5,697 nucleotides of DNA. Source: Candidatus Kaiserbacteria bacterium RIFCSPHIGHO2_02_FULL_54_11b. Lineage in GTDB: Bacteria > Patescibacteriota > Minisyncoccia > Phycocordibacterales > UBA2100. Shown here one piece after another: positions 1 to 5,380 of this stretch (the stretch's first letter is position 1; every line of letters begins with the position of its first letter). The translations under genes and the position numbers were made by a program. The notes under the pieces were generated by a model that had not been told where the DNA came from, did not search any database, and saw only the letters and a list, made by a program, of their open reading frames with translations. The stretch is taken from contig MFLH01000007.1 of assembly GCA_001781275.1 (NCBI GenBank), positions 13,999 through 19,695 of the forward strand, written 5' to 3'.

Positions 1-8
1 CACTCGGG

Positions 9-1229
9 ATGTCCGGCCGCGTTGATCAAGATATATCGGGCCCATCAAGAGGTCTTCCTCCGCGTCCGCCCCGCCGGTCCTCGCGTCTCTGGATCTGGGC
101 AGCGGCGTCAGTCGCTGTCTTGGCTGCTGCGGCCGGACTTCTTTTCTTCTTTAGCTCGACGACGGTCAGCGTCACGCCAAAATCACGTACCGCCACGCTT
201 TCTGCCGCCCAGATCACCGCTCGTCAGGTAGAAGACACCTCAAGCGCAACTTCCAGCGTACTTTCGTACACCCTCCAGACACTCGACCTCGAAGATTCGG
301 AAGTGGTCGAGGCACAAGGGACAACCCGCGTGGAGACAAAAGCTTCGGGAAGCATCACGGTGTACAACTCGTATTCCACCTCCGTGGTCCGGCTTGTGAA
401 GAACACTCGCTTCGAAGCCCCGGGCGGGCTGATCTTCCGCGCCGCTTCCGACATCGTTATCCCGGGCAAGAAAGGTTCGGTCGCGGGTTCGGTGAACATC
501 ACAGTCGTGGCGGATCAGGCAGGCGAAAAGTACAACCTCGGGCCGGTCGCGAAATTTACGCTGCCCGGACTCAAATCGACCGCGGCGATGTATTCGGGTG
601 TGTATGCAAAATCAAGCGCTGCTATGACCGGTGGGTTTGCCGGAGATCAGCCGGGTACGGCGCCCGGAGCGCTCGAGGCCGCCGCCGCACTTATCCGCGG
701 AAGGCTCGAGACGAAAGCCCGTGAAGCCGCAACCGCACAGGGGAAAGGCAGCACCCTCGTGTTCCCTGATCTCGTCGAAATAACCTACGAATCGCTTCCG
801 AATACCACCGAGGCAGGTACTTCGGTGCGCGTCCATCAGAAAGCGCACGTTGAGATTCCAATCTTTCCCGCAGACACCTTCGCGCAGATGATCGCCGGAA
901 CGGCATTCACCGATGCGGATAACGCTCCAGTGTACCTCGTGCCTCTGAGTGATTTCTCCCTGCAGCGGACTGCCCCAGCGGGGCAAGGCCAGAAGGGAAT
1001 TCTTACTATGACGGCTTCCGGATCGGCTCTCATCATCTGGAAGGTCGATGCGGCGGCGCTGGCGTCCGCCCTCCAAGGCAAGGACAACTCAGCATTTCAG
1101 GGCATTGTGAACGGATTCTCCGGCATCCAAGAGGCGCATGCACGCATCGCGCCTTTCTGGAAAAGCACGTTTCCCGCTAAAACATCTGACATCAAAATAG
1201 AGATTATCGAGCCTACAGCGGCTAAATAA
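9..1229 (+). CDS. Single-pass membrane protein of unknown function, possible baseplate-J-like extracytoplasmic domain (5' end uncertain)
   Basis: 406 residues from the first ATG. Residues 1-26 are polar and rich in proline and arginine, residues 27-48 form one strong hydrophobic helix (WIWAAASVAVLAAAAGLLFF), and the rest is a Ser/Thr/Ala-rich domain. With arginines before the helix, an N-in topology with about 355 residues outside the membrane is inferred. Residues about 105-190 look beta-rich (GSITVYNSYS, then GLIFRAASDIVIPG, then AGEKYNLGP). From memory, Parcubacteria encode proteins of this kind, and the VYN...G(E)xYNxGP pattern resembles baseplate J-like domains; this is recognition without a search. 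The reading frame is open back to position 3 and no ribosome binding site is visible, so the true start may lie before the window. The gene ends 12 bases before the infA promoter with no terminator hairpin between them. Coding is secure, function unknown. Confidence 0.8.
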   Translation: MSGRVDQDISGPSRGLPPRPPRRSSRLWIWAAASVAVLAAAAGLLFFFSSTTVSVTPKSRTATLSAAQITARQVEDTSSATSSVLSYTLQTLDLEDSEVVEAQGTTRVETKASGSITVYNSYSTSVVRLVKNTRFEAPGGLIFRAASDIVIPGKKGSVAGSVNITVVADQAGEKYNLGPVAKFTLPGLKSTAAMYSGVYAKSSAAMTGGFAGDQPGTAPGALEAAAALIRGRLETKAREAATAQGKGSTLVFPDLVEITYESLPNTTEAGTSVRVHQKAHVEIPIFPADTFAQMIAGTAFTDADNAPVYLVPLSDFSLQRTAPAGQGQKGILTMTASGSALIIWKVDAAALASALQGKDNSAFQGIVNGFSGIQEAHARIAPFWKSTFPAKTSDIKIEIIEPTAAK

Positions 1230-1241
1230 AGAGGTTGGGGG

Positions 1242-1270
1242 TTGACTCTATTCGAGAGACCTGCTATTCT
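1242..1270 (+). promoter_or_regulatory. Sigma70-type promoter for infA and the ribosomal block
   Basis: The -35 box TTGACT (1242-1247), a 17-base spacer and the -10 box TATTCT (1265-1270) are seen directly. TGC at 1262-1264 makes an extended -10. The match is close to consensus, with ideal spacing. Transcription would start near 1276-1278, only 6-8 bases before the infA ATG at 1284. It lies directly after the stop codon of the upstream membrane-protein gene, which marks the start of a separate transcription unit. Confidence 0.75.
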
Positions 1271-1283
1271 CTGCCACGCAGAT

Positions 1284-1490
1284 ATGACCGAACCTGAGGT
1301 TGTTAATGGAGTCGTCGATGAGGCGCTTCCCAACACTCTTTTTCAGGTAAAGATCGAGAGTGGCGAGCGGGTGCTCGCGTACCTCGCTGGGAAAATGCGT
1401 CTGCACAGGATCAAGGTGCTTGTCGGCGATCGAGTGGAAGTGCGACTTGACCCCTACGGGGGTCGGGCACGGATCGTGAGACGCACCTGA
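1284..1490 (+). CDS. infA: Translation initiation factor IF-1
   Basis: IF-1 binds the A site of the 30S subunit and supports IF-2 and IF-3 during initiation. The 68-residue product is a single OB fold with family motifs: [14 protein letters not shown] (9-22), the [13 protein letters not shown] strand-turn (27-39), VGDRVEV (47-53) and RIVRR near the end. Usual length is 71-72. The loop after DPY is about one residue shorter than in the E. coli protein and the lysine-rich tail is missing. I chose ATG 1284 because the family motif starts a few residues later. An in-frame TTG at 1242 would add 14 residues without family similarity, and that TTG is the first three bases of the -35 box. The start has no room for a Shine-Dalgarno if the promoter call is right. 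TGA is the stop. rpmJ follows after 73 bases. Confidence 0.95.
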   Translation: MTEPEVVNGVVDEALPNTLFQVKIESGERVLAYLAGKMRLHRIKVLVGDRVEVRLDPYGGRARIVRRT

Positions 1491-1513
1491 TCTGCCAAGA
1501 ATAGAATCGCGCA

Positions 1514-1528
1514 CTCCGGATTTCGGAG
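1514..1528 (+). other. Small hairpin in the infA-rpmJ spacer
   Basis: CTCCG (1514-1518) and CGGAG (1524-1528) can pair as a 5-bp stem around a five-base loop. No T run follows, so it is not a convincing terminator. It sits midway in the 73-base gap between infA and rpmJ, the longest gap before rpoA, and could be an mRNA processing or control element. Chance is also possible for a stem this short. Confidence 0.3.
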
Positions 1529-1563
1529 ACGGGATACTCGTTACGTTTTGCCAATCTATACAC

Positions 1564-1677
1564 ATGAAAGTAAAGTCTTCAGTCAAAAAGATCTGCACCC
1601 ATTGCCGCTCGGTAAAGCGTCGTGGGCGACTGTGGGTTATTTGTAAGAATCCAAGACATAAACAACGACAAGGCTAA
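1564..1677 (+). CDS. rpmJ: 50S ribosomal protein bL36 (L36)
   Basis: A 37-residue basic protein of the large subunit, the usual family length. It starts [14 protein letters not shown] and ends NPRHKQRQG, both family signatures. The zinc ligands are all present: C11, C14, C27 and H32 (CxxC, 12 residues, C, 4 residues, H), so this is the zinc-binding (C+) form. It stops two bases before rpsM and is surely cotranscribed with it. No Shine-Dalgarno is visible before the ATG; the upstream bases are AT-rich. This is the only ribosomal gene here whose base before ATG is C rather than T. At 37 codons it is easily missed by ORF length cut-offs. Confidence 0.97.
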   Translation: MKVKSSVKKICTHCRSVKRRGRLWVICKNPRHKQRQG

Positions 1678-1679
1678 TT

Positions 1680-2060
1680 ATGCGTATCGCCGGAATTACC
1701 ATACCTGAAGAGAAGCGCCTCGAAATAGGCCTGACCGCCATTTACGGCGTCGGTCGGCCACGCGCGCTTTCGACGCTCGCTTCTCTGGGGATTGATGCCG
1801 GTAAGAAGCCAAAAGATGTGAGTGCAAAAGAAGAGGCGGCACTCCGCGAAGCGATCGAAAAATTCACCGTGGAAGGCGAACTGCGCCGCGACATCAGCGG
1901 CAACATCCGCCGATTAAAAGATATCAAATCCTACCGCGGTTCGCGCCACGCCAAACACCTGCCCGCGCGCGGACAGAGATCAAAGACCAATTCACGCACC
2001 GTTCGTGGCAACGTAAGGAAGACGATGACCTCCGGACGACGCAAGTTGGAGAAGACATAG
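1680..2060 (+). CDS. rpsM: 30S ribosomal protein uS13 (S13)
   Basis: S13 sits in the head of the small subunit, touches P-site tRNA and forms bridges to the large subunit. The 126 residues cover the family end to end: MRIAGITIP at the N-terminus, a helix-two-turn-helix part with IYGVG (21-25), VEGELRRDI (64-72), SYRGSRHAKHLPARGQRSKTN (84-104) and a basic tail (105-126) that would reach the P site. The length is slightly above the E. coli protein. It begins two bases after the rpmJ stop. AAGG at 1670-1673 gives a weak Shine-Dalgarno six bases from the ATG, the only plausible one among the ribosomal genes here. It is followed after four bases by rpsK, the usual alpha-operon order. Confidence 0.98.
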   Translation: MRIAGITIPEEKRLEIGLTAIYGVGRPRALSTLASLGIDAGKKPKDVSAKEEAALREAIEKFTVEGELRRDISGNIRRLKDIKSYRGSRHAKHLPARGQRSKTNSRTVRGNVRKTMTSGRRKLEKT

Positions 2061-2064
2061 TAAT

Positions 2065-2499
2065 ATGGGAAAAAAACGAATCATAAGAAAAAGTGGAGGG
2101 TCGGTGGATCAAGGACTCAAGTCCCGCTCCCTCGCCCGTGTCGCGAAGAAAAATATTCTCGCGGGCACGCTCCATATCCACGCGACGTACAACAATACAA
2201 AGGTCCTCCTCACAGACAAAAATGGCAATGCCATAGCATGGTCGTCTTCCGGCGCTCTCGGCTTTTCGGGTGCGAAAAAGGGCACACCATTTGCAGCTGC
2301 AAAAGTCGGCGAGCTCGTGGGAGACAAAGCGGCGATCATAGGGGTCAAAGAAGTCGACGTCGTCATCCGCGGGGTTGGCGCCGGCCGCGAATCGGCGATG
2401 CGTGGCTTTGTGGGGAAGGGCATCGACGTCACACGTATTGCTGATGACACTCCGATACCGCACAATGGCCCCCGACCACCGAAGCCTCGAAGAGTATAA
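2065..2499 (+). CDS. rpsK: 30S ribosomal protein uS11 (S11)
   Basis: S11 belongs to the platform of the small subunit, close to the mRNA exit region. The 144 residues include a basic N-terminal extension (1-34), the core LHIHATYNNTKVLLTDKNGN (36-55), GALGFSGAKKGTPFAA (63-78), GVGAGRESAMRGF (103-115) and the C-terminal signature DVTRIADDTPIPHNG (121-135) followed by RPPKPRRV. It is about 15 residues longer than the 129-residue E. coli protein, mostly at the N-terminus. The usual Cys after HNG is Pro here; the Asn-Gly step known to form isoaspartate in E. coli S11 is kept. GGAG at 2048-2051 lies 13 bases from the start, too far for a normal Shine-Dalgarno. rpsD starts five bases after the stop. 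Confidence 0.98.
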   Translation: MGKKRIIRKSGGSVDQGLKSRSLARVAKKNILAGTLHIHATYNNTKVLLTDKNGNAIAWSSSGALGFSGAKKGTPFAAAKVGELVGDKAAIIGVKEVDVVIRGVGAGRESAMRGFVGKGIDVTRIADDTPIPHNGPRPPKPRRV

Positions 2500-2504
2500 A
2501 AAAT

Positions 2505-3122
2505 ATGTTGCTCATCAAATCAAAATTTAAGATCGCAAAGAGGCTCGGCGCCGCCATCTTTGAAAAAACGCAGTCGCAGAAGTTTGCGCTCTCCGAGGCG
2601 CGCTCTGCAGCAAACAAAAAGACCCGCGGTGGCCGCGGTGGCAGCGATTACGGCCGCCAGCTTTTGGAAAAGCAGCGTGTGCGTTTTACCTATGGCCTCG
2701 GAGAGCGGCAGCTCGCAAATTATGCCGAAGCGGCGTATGAAGAAGCGGATCCCTCATCGACTCTTCACAAGGCGCTCGAAATGCGTGCGGACTCTGCTGC
2801 ATACCGCGCAGGATTCTTGTCCACCCGCCGTGCAGCGCGCCAAGCCGTCTCTCACGGTCACATCACGATCAACGGCAAGCGCACGACGACTCCTTCATAC
2901 CGTGTTCGGGTGGGCGATGTGATCAGCATTCGCGAAGGCAGCCGGCAAAGCCCGCTTTTTACGACACTTGCCGAAAACAAGACGGAAAGTGCACGTTCAA
3001 TCCCCCAATGGCTCAAAGTCAACCTCGATCTACTTCAAGCGGAGGTTGTCGGAGAGCCGACGTATAACGCTATGGAGACGGGGCTTGATTACGCCACCGT
3101 GTTTGAGTTCTATAGCAGATAA
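2505..3122 (+). CDS. rpsD: 30S ribosomal protein uS4 (S4)
   Basis: S4 is a primary 16S rRNA binder that nucleates assembly of the small-subunit body, and in E. coli it represses its own operon. The 205 residues match the family length. The N-terminal part (1-80) carries SDYGRQLLEKQRVRFTYG (47-64) and RQLANY; the S4 RNA-binding fold spans about 95-155 with FLSTRRAARQAVSHGHITING (104-124) and SYRVRVGDVISI; the tail ends VFEFYSR. There is no cysteine in the protein, so the N-terminal zinc knuckle of the C+ form is absent. The start fits the family (MLLIKSKFKIAKRLGAAIFE). The last codons overlap a promoter for rpoA (3103-3131). No Shine-Dalgarno is seen; the ATG follows an A-run. Confidence 0.97.
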   Translation: MLLIKSKFKIAKRLGAAIFEKTQSQKFALSEARSAANKKTRGGRGGSDYGRQLLEKQRVRFTYGLGERQLANYAEAAYEEADPSSTLHKALEMRADSAAYRAGFLSTRRAARQAVSHGHITINGKRTTTPSYRVRVGDVISIREGSRQSPLFTTLAENKTESARSIPQWLKVNLDLLQAEVVGEPTYNAMETGLDYATVFEFYSR

Positions 3123-3131
3123 TGGTATACT
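3103..3131 (+). promoter_or_regulatory. Internal sigma70-type promoter for rpoA, overlapping the 3' end of rpsD
   Basis: TTGAGT (3103-3108) and TATACT (3126-3131) are separated by exactly 17 bases, and TGG at 3123-3125 makes an extended -10. The -35 box lies in the rpsD codons for the conserved C-terminal Phe-Glu-Phe, and the -10 box follows the rpsD stop. Transcription would begin near 3138, giving rpoA a leader of about 80 bases. The 97-base gap before rpoA, the longest inside the block, supports a separate start. The prediction rests on sequence match only. Confidence 0.6.
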
Positions 3132-3182
3132 TTTCCCCACTTTTGTGTCACCAGGCATTTTTTCAGTTTATTTATTAAGAAG

Positions 3183-3210
3183 ATTAGAAGCTACCAATTA
3201 AAAGCCACAA
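3183..3210 (+). repeat. Imperfect 14-base tandem repeat in the rpoA leader
   Basis: Two adjacent 14-base units, ATTAGAAGCTACCA (3183-3196) and ATTAAAAGCCACAA (3197-3210), agree at 11 of 14 positions. The sequence AGCTATTTAT then leads into the rpoA ATG and looks like part of a third degenerate unit. The tract is AT-rich and ends nine bases before the start codon, where a Shine-Dalgarno would normally lie. It may be simple slippage-derived sequence or an unstructured ribosome landing region. Confidence 0.4.
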
Positions 3211-3219
3211 GCTATTTAT

Positions 3220-4191
3220 ATGTCTGACTACCACATTGCGCTGCCTTCGAAGCCTCGCGTCGTCTCTGAATCGGAGCGCAGCGGCACCTATGAAATAGAC
3301 GGGCTCTATCCCGGATATGGCTACACGCTCGGCAACTCCTTGCGACGCATCATCCTCTCATCTTTACCGGGGGCTGCGGTCACACACGTCAAAATCCCCG
3401 GAGTGGCTCACGAATTCTCGACGATCGAGGGGGTGAAAGAAGATGTAGTCACGGTCCTCCTCAATATCCGCAGGATCCGTCTCAAGCTCCTCACGGACGA
3501 GCCGCAGACCATAATGCTCTCCGTGAAAGGGCCGAAAGAAGTGACCGCCGCAGATCTCAAACTGCCGGGCCAGGTCGAGATACTGAATCCGGAGCAGCAC
3601 ATCGCTGATGTGAGCGGCAAAGTGAATTTTGAATTGGAGCTGCGCGCAGAAAAGGGATTAGGCTACATCGCAAAAGAAATGCATCAAAAAGAGCGCGTCG
3701 AGATCGGCACGATCGCCCTCGACGCTATTTTCTCGCCGATCCGCCGCGTGAATTACGAAGTTGAGAACATGCGCGTCGGCGACCGCACGGATTTCAACCG
3801 ACTCAAGATCATTATCGAAACGGATGGCACCCTTGCGCCGCGCGAAGCGCTGGAGCGTTCGATCGAAACCATGATCCACCAGCTCAAATCGGTCGTCGGC
3901 TTCAAAGAAGATGCGGCACCGGAGAGCTTGGCGCCGGAGAGTCATGCCGGTCTTCGTGAGGAGAAGAGCGGTGCGCTCGACGCCGAGGTCTTGAAGACCC
4001 GCATCACCGAGTTGAACATGCCGCAGCGCGTCGAAATGGCGCTCGACAACGCCTCCATCCGCACGGTCGGAGGTCTGGTCCGCAAACGCGAAGACGACCT
4101 TCTCGCGATCGAAGGTTTGGGCCAGAAAGGTTTGCAGGATATTAAGCGCGCGCTCTCAAACATGGGTCTCACCCTCCGCAGCGACAAATAG
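3220..4191 (+). CDS. rpoA: DNA-directed RNA polymerase subunit alpha
   Basis: Alpha dimerises to scaffold RNA polymerase assembly, and its C-terminal domain binds UP elements and activators. The 323 residues are full length. The N-terminal domain (about 1-226) has YGYTLGNSLRRIILSSLPG (33-51), AHEFSTIEGVKEDV (63-76) and NYEVENMRVGDRTDF (178-192). A linker (about 228-256) contains a small APES repeat. The C-terminal domain (about 257-320) has RVEMALDNASIRTVGGLVRK (270-289) and GLGQKGLQDIKRAL (299-312). R270 aligns with the DNA-contacting R265 of E. coli, and G301 and K303 with G296 and K298; M273 and G304 replace N268 and S299. The ATG fits the family and is preceded by AT-rich sequence without a Shine-Dalgarno. 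rplQ follows after seven bases, as in the classical alpha operon. Confidence 0.98.
   Translation: MSDYHIALPSKPRVVSESERSGTYEIDGLYPGYGYTLGNSLRRIILSSLPGAAVTHVKIPGVAHEFSTIEGVKEDVVTVLLNIRRIRLKLLTDEPQTIMLSVKGPKEVTAADLKLPGQVEILNPEQHIADVSGKVNFELELRAEKGLGYIAKEMHQKERVEIGTIALDAIFSPIRRVNYEVENMRVGDRTDFNRLKIIIETDGTLAPREALERSIETMIHQLKSVVGFKEDAAPESLAPESHAGLREEKSGALDAEVLKTRITELNMPQRVEMALDNASIRTVGGLVRKREDDLLAIEGLGQKGLQDIKRALSNMGLTLRSDK
3916..3945 (+). repeat. 15-base tandem duplication in the rpoA linker
   Basis: Units 3916-3930 and 3931-3945 match at 10 of their first 11 bases and then diverge. They encode the repeated APES of the alpha linker (residues 233-236 and 238-241). The linker is flexible and variable in length across bacteria, so a small in-frame duplication is tolerated there. 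It has no evident function beyond lengthening the tether. Confidence 0.4.
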
Positions 4192-4198
4192 TCTTCCT

Positions 4199-4555
4199 AT
4201 GAATCACGGTCGAAAAAACAGAACATTGGGGCGAAGGAAAGGGCAGCGCGTGGCGCTCTTGCGCTCCCTTGCCCGCTCACTGGTCCTCCAAGAGGGGATC
4301 ACGACGACGATCGCACGGGCAAAAGAACTGCGTCCCTTTATCGAGCGGATGGTCTCGAGTGCCAAAAAGAACTCACTCTCCTCGCGCCGAATGATACAGA
4401 CGCGCATGGGCGGCGCTCCCGAGGTGGTCAAAAAGCTCCACGAGATCTACGCCCCCCGCTATGCGAAGCGCGCAGGCGGCTATACCCGTATCGTACGATT
4501 GGGAAGGGTCGGGAAGCGTGTCGGTGAAGCGGCACGCATCGAATTCATTAAATAG
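4199..4555 (+). CDS. rplQ: 50S ribosomal protein bL17 (L17)
   Basis: L17 lies near the polypeptide exit tunnel of the large subunit. The 118 residues are of usual bacterial length. Family features are the N-terminal MNHGRKNRTLGR (MRHR-like in most species), VALLRSLARSLVLQEGITTTIARAKELRPFIERMVSSAK across residues 18-56, and the C-terminal GGYTRIVRLGRVGKRVGEAARIEFIK region (93-118). It begins seven bases after the rpoA stop and ends one base before the rplM ATG. The bases before its ATG (TCTTCCT) are pyrimidine-rich, the opposite of a Shine-Dalgarno, so it probably depends on translational coupling from rpoA. Confidence 0.98.
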   Translation: MNHGRKNRTLGRRKGQRVALLRSLARSLVLQEGITTTIARAKELRPFIERMVSSAKKNSLSSRRMIQTRMGGAPEVVKKLHEIYAPRYAKRAGGYTRIVRLGRVGKRVGEAARIEFIK

Positions 4556-4556
4556 T

Positions 4557-4916
4557 ATGAAAGCAGTTCAGAATACATACACCATAGATGCAGCGGGCCG
4601 TACTCTCGGACGCGTTGCCTCCGAGGCTGCAAAAGCACTCATGGGCAAAATGCGCCCTGATTACACACCGAACAAAAATTCGGCTATCAAGGTTACAGTG
4701 ACAAACGCTGGCAAGCTGTACATTCGCGAGCGCAAACGCTCACGCACGATCTACACCACGTATTCAGGATTCCCTGGAGGATTGCGCCGCGAGAGCCTCG
4801 CGTCGCTCACCGCGCGCAAAGGCAACGGTGAAGCTCTCCGCCGCGCTGTCGCACGCATGCTTCCGCGCAATACGATGCACACGCCGCGTCTGAAGAATTT
4901 AATCGTCACCGAATAG
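4557..4916 (+). CDS. rplM: 50S ribosomal protein uL13 (L13), short form
   Basis: L13 is an early-assembling large-subunit protein. The 119 residues contain YTIDAAGRTLGRVASEAAKAL (8-28), the DYTPNKNS turn (35-42), a basic KLYIRERKRSRTIY stretch (53-66), GFPGGLRRESL (71-81) and AVARMLPRNTMHTPRLKNLIV (97-117). The E. coli protein has 142 residues; here about ten N-terminal residues and the C-terminal region after the KxLxV strand are absent. The frame is open back to 4461, but ATG 4557 is chosen because the family N-terminus starts there and everything upstream overlaps rplQ. Only one base separates it from the rplQ stop, so translational coupling is likely. No Shine-Dalgarno is seen. Confidence 0.96.
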   Translation: MKAVQNTYTIDAAGRTLGRVASEAAKALMGKMRPDYTPNKNSAIKVTVTNAGKLYIRERKRSRTIYTTYSGFPGGLRRESLASLTARKGNGEALRRAVARMLPRNTMHTPRLKNLIVTE

Positions 4917-4964
4917 TTCGACAATTCGATAAACTCATTGTAAACAAGCTCACTATAAATAATT

Positions 4965-5360
4965 ATGGCAAAAGGAACACGATATACAGAAGCAATCGGC
5001 CGCCGGAAGACCGCGACCGCCCGCGTGCGTCTCTCGGAGGCGAAAACTTCCTCCATGCTGGTGAATGGAAAAATGGCCGACGAATACTTCCCGCTCGACG
5101 TTATGGTGAAGATGGCATTTTCGCCGCTCACGCTCCTCGGAGCGACCTACGCGGTCTCTGCGCATGTGCGCGGTGGGGGACTCAAGTCGCAGGCAGAGGC
5201 GGTGCGCCTCGGCATCTCCCGCGCCATGATCGAGCTCGTCCCCGAGCAGCGCAAAGACCTCAAAGTCCGCGGCTTCCTCAAGCGCGACCCACGAGCCAAA
5301 GAACGCAAAAAGTTTGGTCTCAAAGCCGCGCGAAGGGCTCCTCAATGGTCCAAGCGCTAG
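4965..5360 (+). CDS. rpsI: 30S ribosomal protein uS9 (S9)
   Basis: S9 sits in the small-subunit head and its C-terminal tail contacts P-site tRNA. The 131 residues show [17 protein letters not shown] (7-23), LVNGK (32-36), [21 protein letters not shown] (67-87) and a tail [21 protein letters not shown] (108-127) ending WSKR. The tRNA-contacting Ser-Lys-Arg end is intact. rplM-rpsI is a nearly universal bacterial pair. Here 48 AT-rich bases separate them, longer than most gaps in the block. I find TATAAA at 4954-4959 but no -35 box at a proper distance, so no promoter is called. No Shine-Dalgarno; the ATG follows AATAATT. The last base of the stop codon begins a small hairpin. Confidence 0.98.
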   Translation: MAKGTRYTEAIGRRKTATARVRLSEAKTSSMLVNGKMADEYFPLDVMVKMAFSPLTLLGATYAVSAHVRGGGLKSQAEAVRLGISRAMIELVPEQRKDLKVRGFLKRDPRAKERKKFGLKAARRAPQWSKR

Positions 5361-5373
5361 GGAGCTTCCTCCC
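5360..5373 (+). terminator. Weak terminator-like hairpin at the end of rpsI
   Basis: GGGAG (5360-5364) and CTCCC (5369-5373) form a 5-bp GC-rich stem with a CTTC tetraloop; the first G belongs to the rpsI stop codon. No T run follows, so it is not a standard intrinsic terminator. It could pause polymerase, protect the mRNA 3' end, or act with the second inverted repeat at 5388-5404, which is followed by a T-rich stretch. Confidence 0.3.
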
Positions 5374-5380
5374 AGTGTAC

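Noticed and set aside
612..1076. 154-codon minus-strand reading frame inside the membrane-protein gene
   Set aside because: Its product has a low-complexity Arg/Gly-rich composition with no domain, no start signal, and lies fully opposite a convincing coding frame.
1557..1562. TATACA as a -10 box directly before rpmJ
   Set aside because: It ends one base before the ATG, so any transcript would start inside the gene, and no good -35 box precedes it.
1924..2463. 179-codon minus-strand reading frame opposite rpsM and rpsK
   Set aside because: It is antisense to two unmistakable ribosomal protein genes and its translation shows no recognisable motif.
3123..3163. Terminator between rpsD and rpoA: TGGT/ACCA arms followed by a six-T run
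   Set aside because: The pairing is four base pairs plus two across an internal loop, with a large loop of C and T; it is too weak, and rpoA follows in the same direction.
4461..4556. N-terminal extension of L13 upstream of ATG 4557
   Set aside because: These 32 codons overlap the conserved rplQ C-terminus in another frame and have no similarity to the L13 N-terminus.
4917..4964. Promoter between rplM and rpsI
   Set aside because: TATAAA at 4954-4959 has no -35 box at 16-18 bases; the nearest TTG-containing hexamer (TTGTAA, 4938-4943) is only 10 bases away. The ACAAT/ATTGT arms at 4921-4941 are too short to be a credible hairpin.
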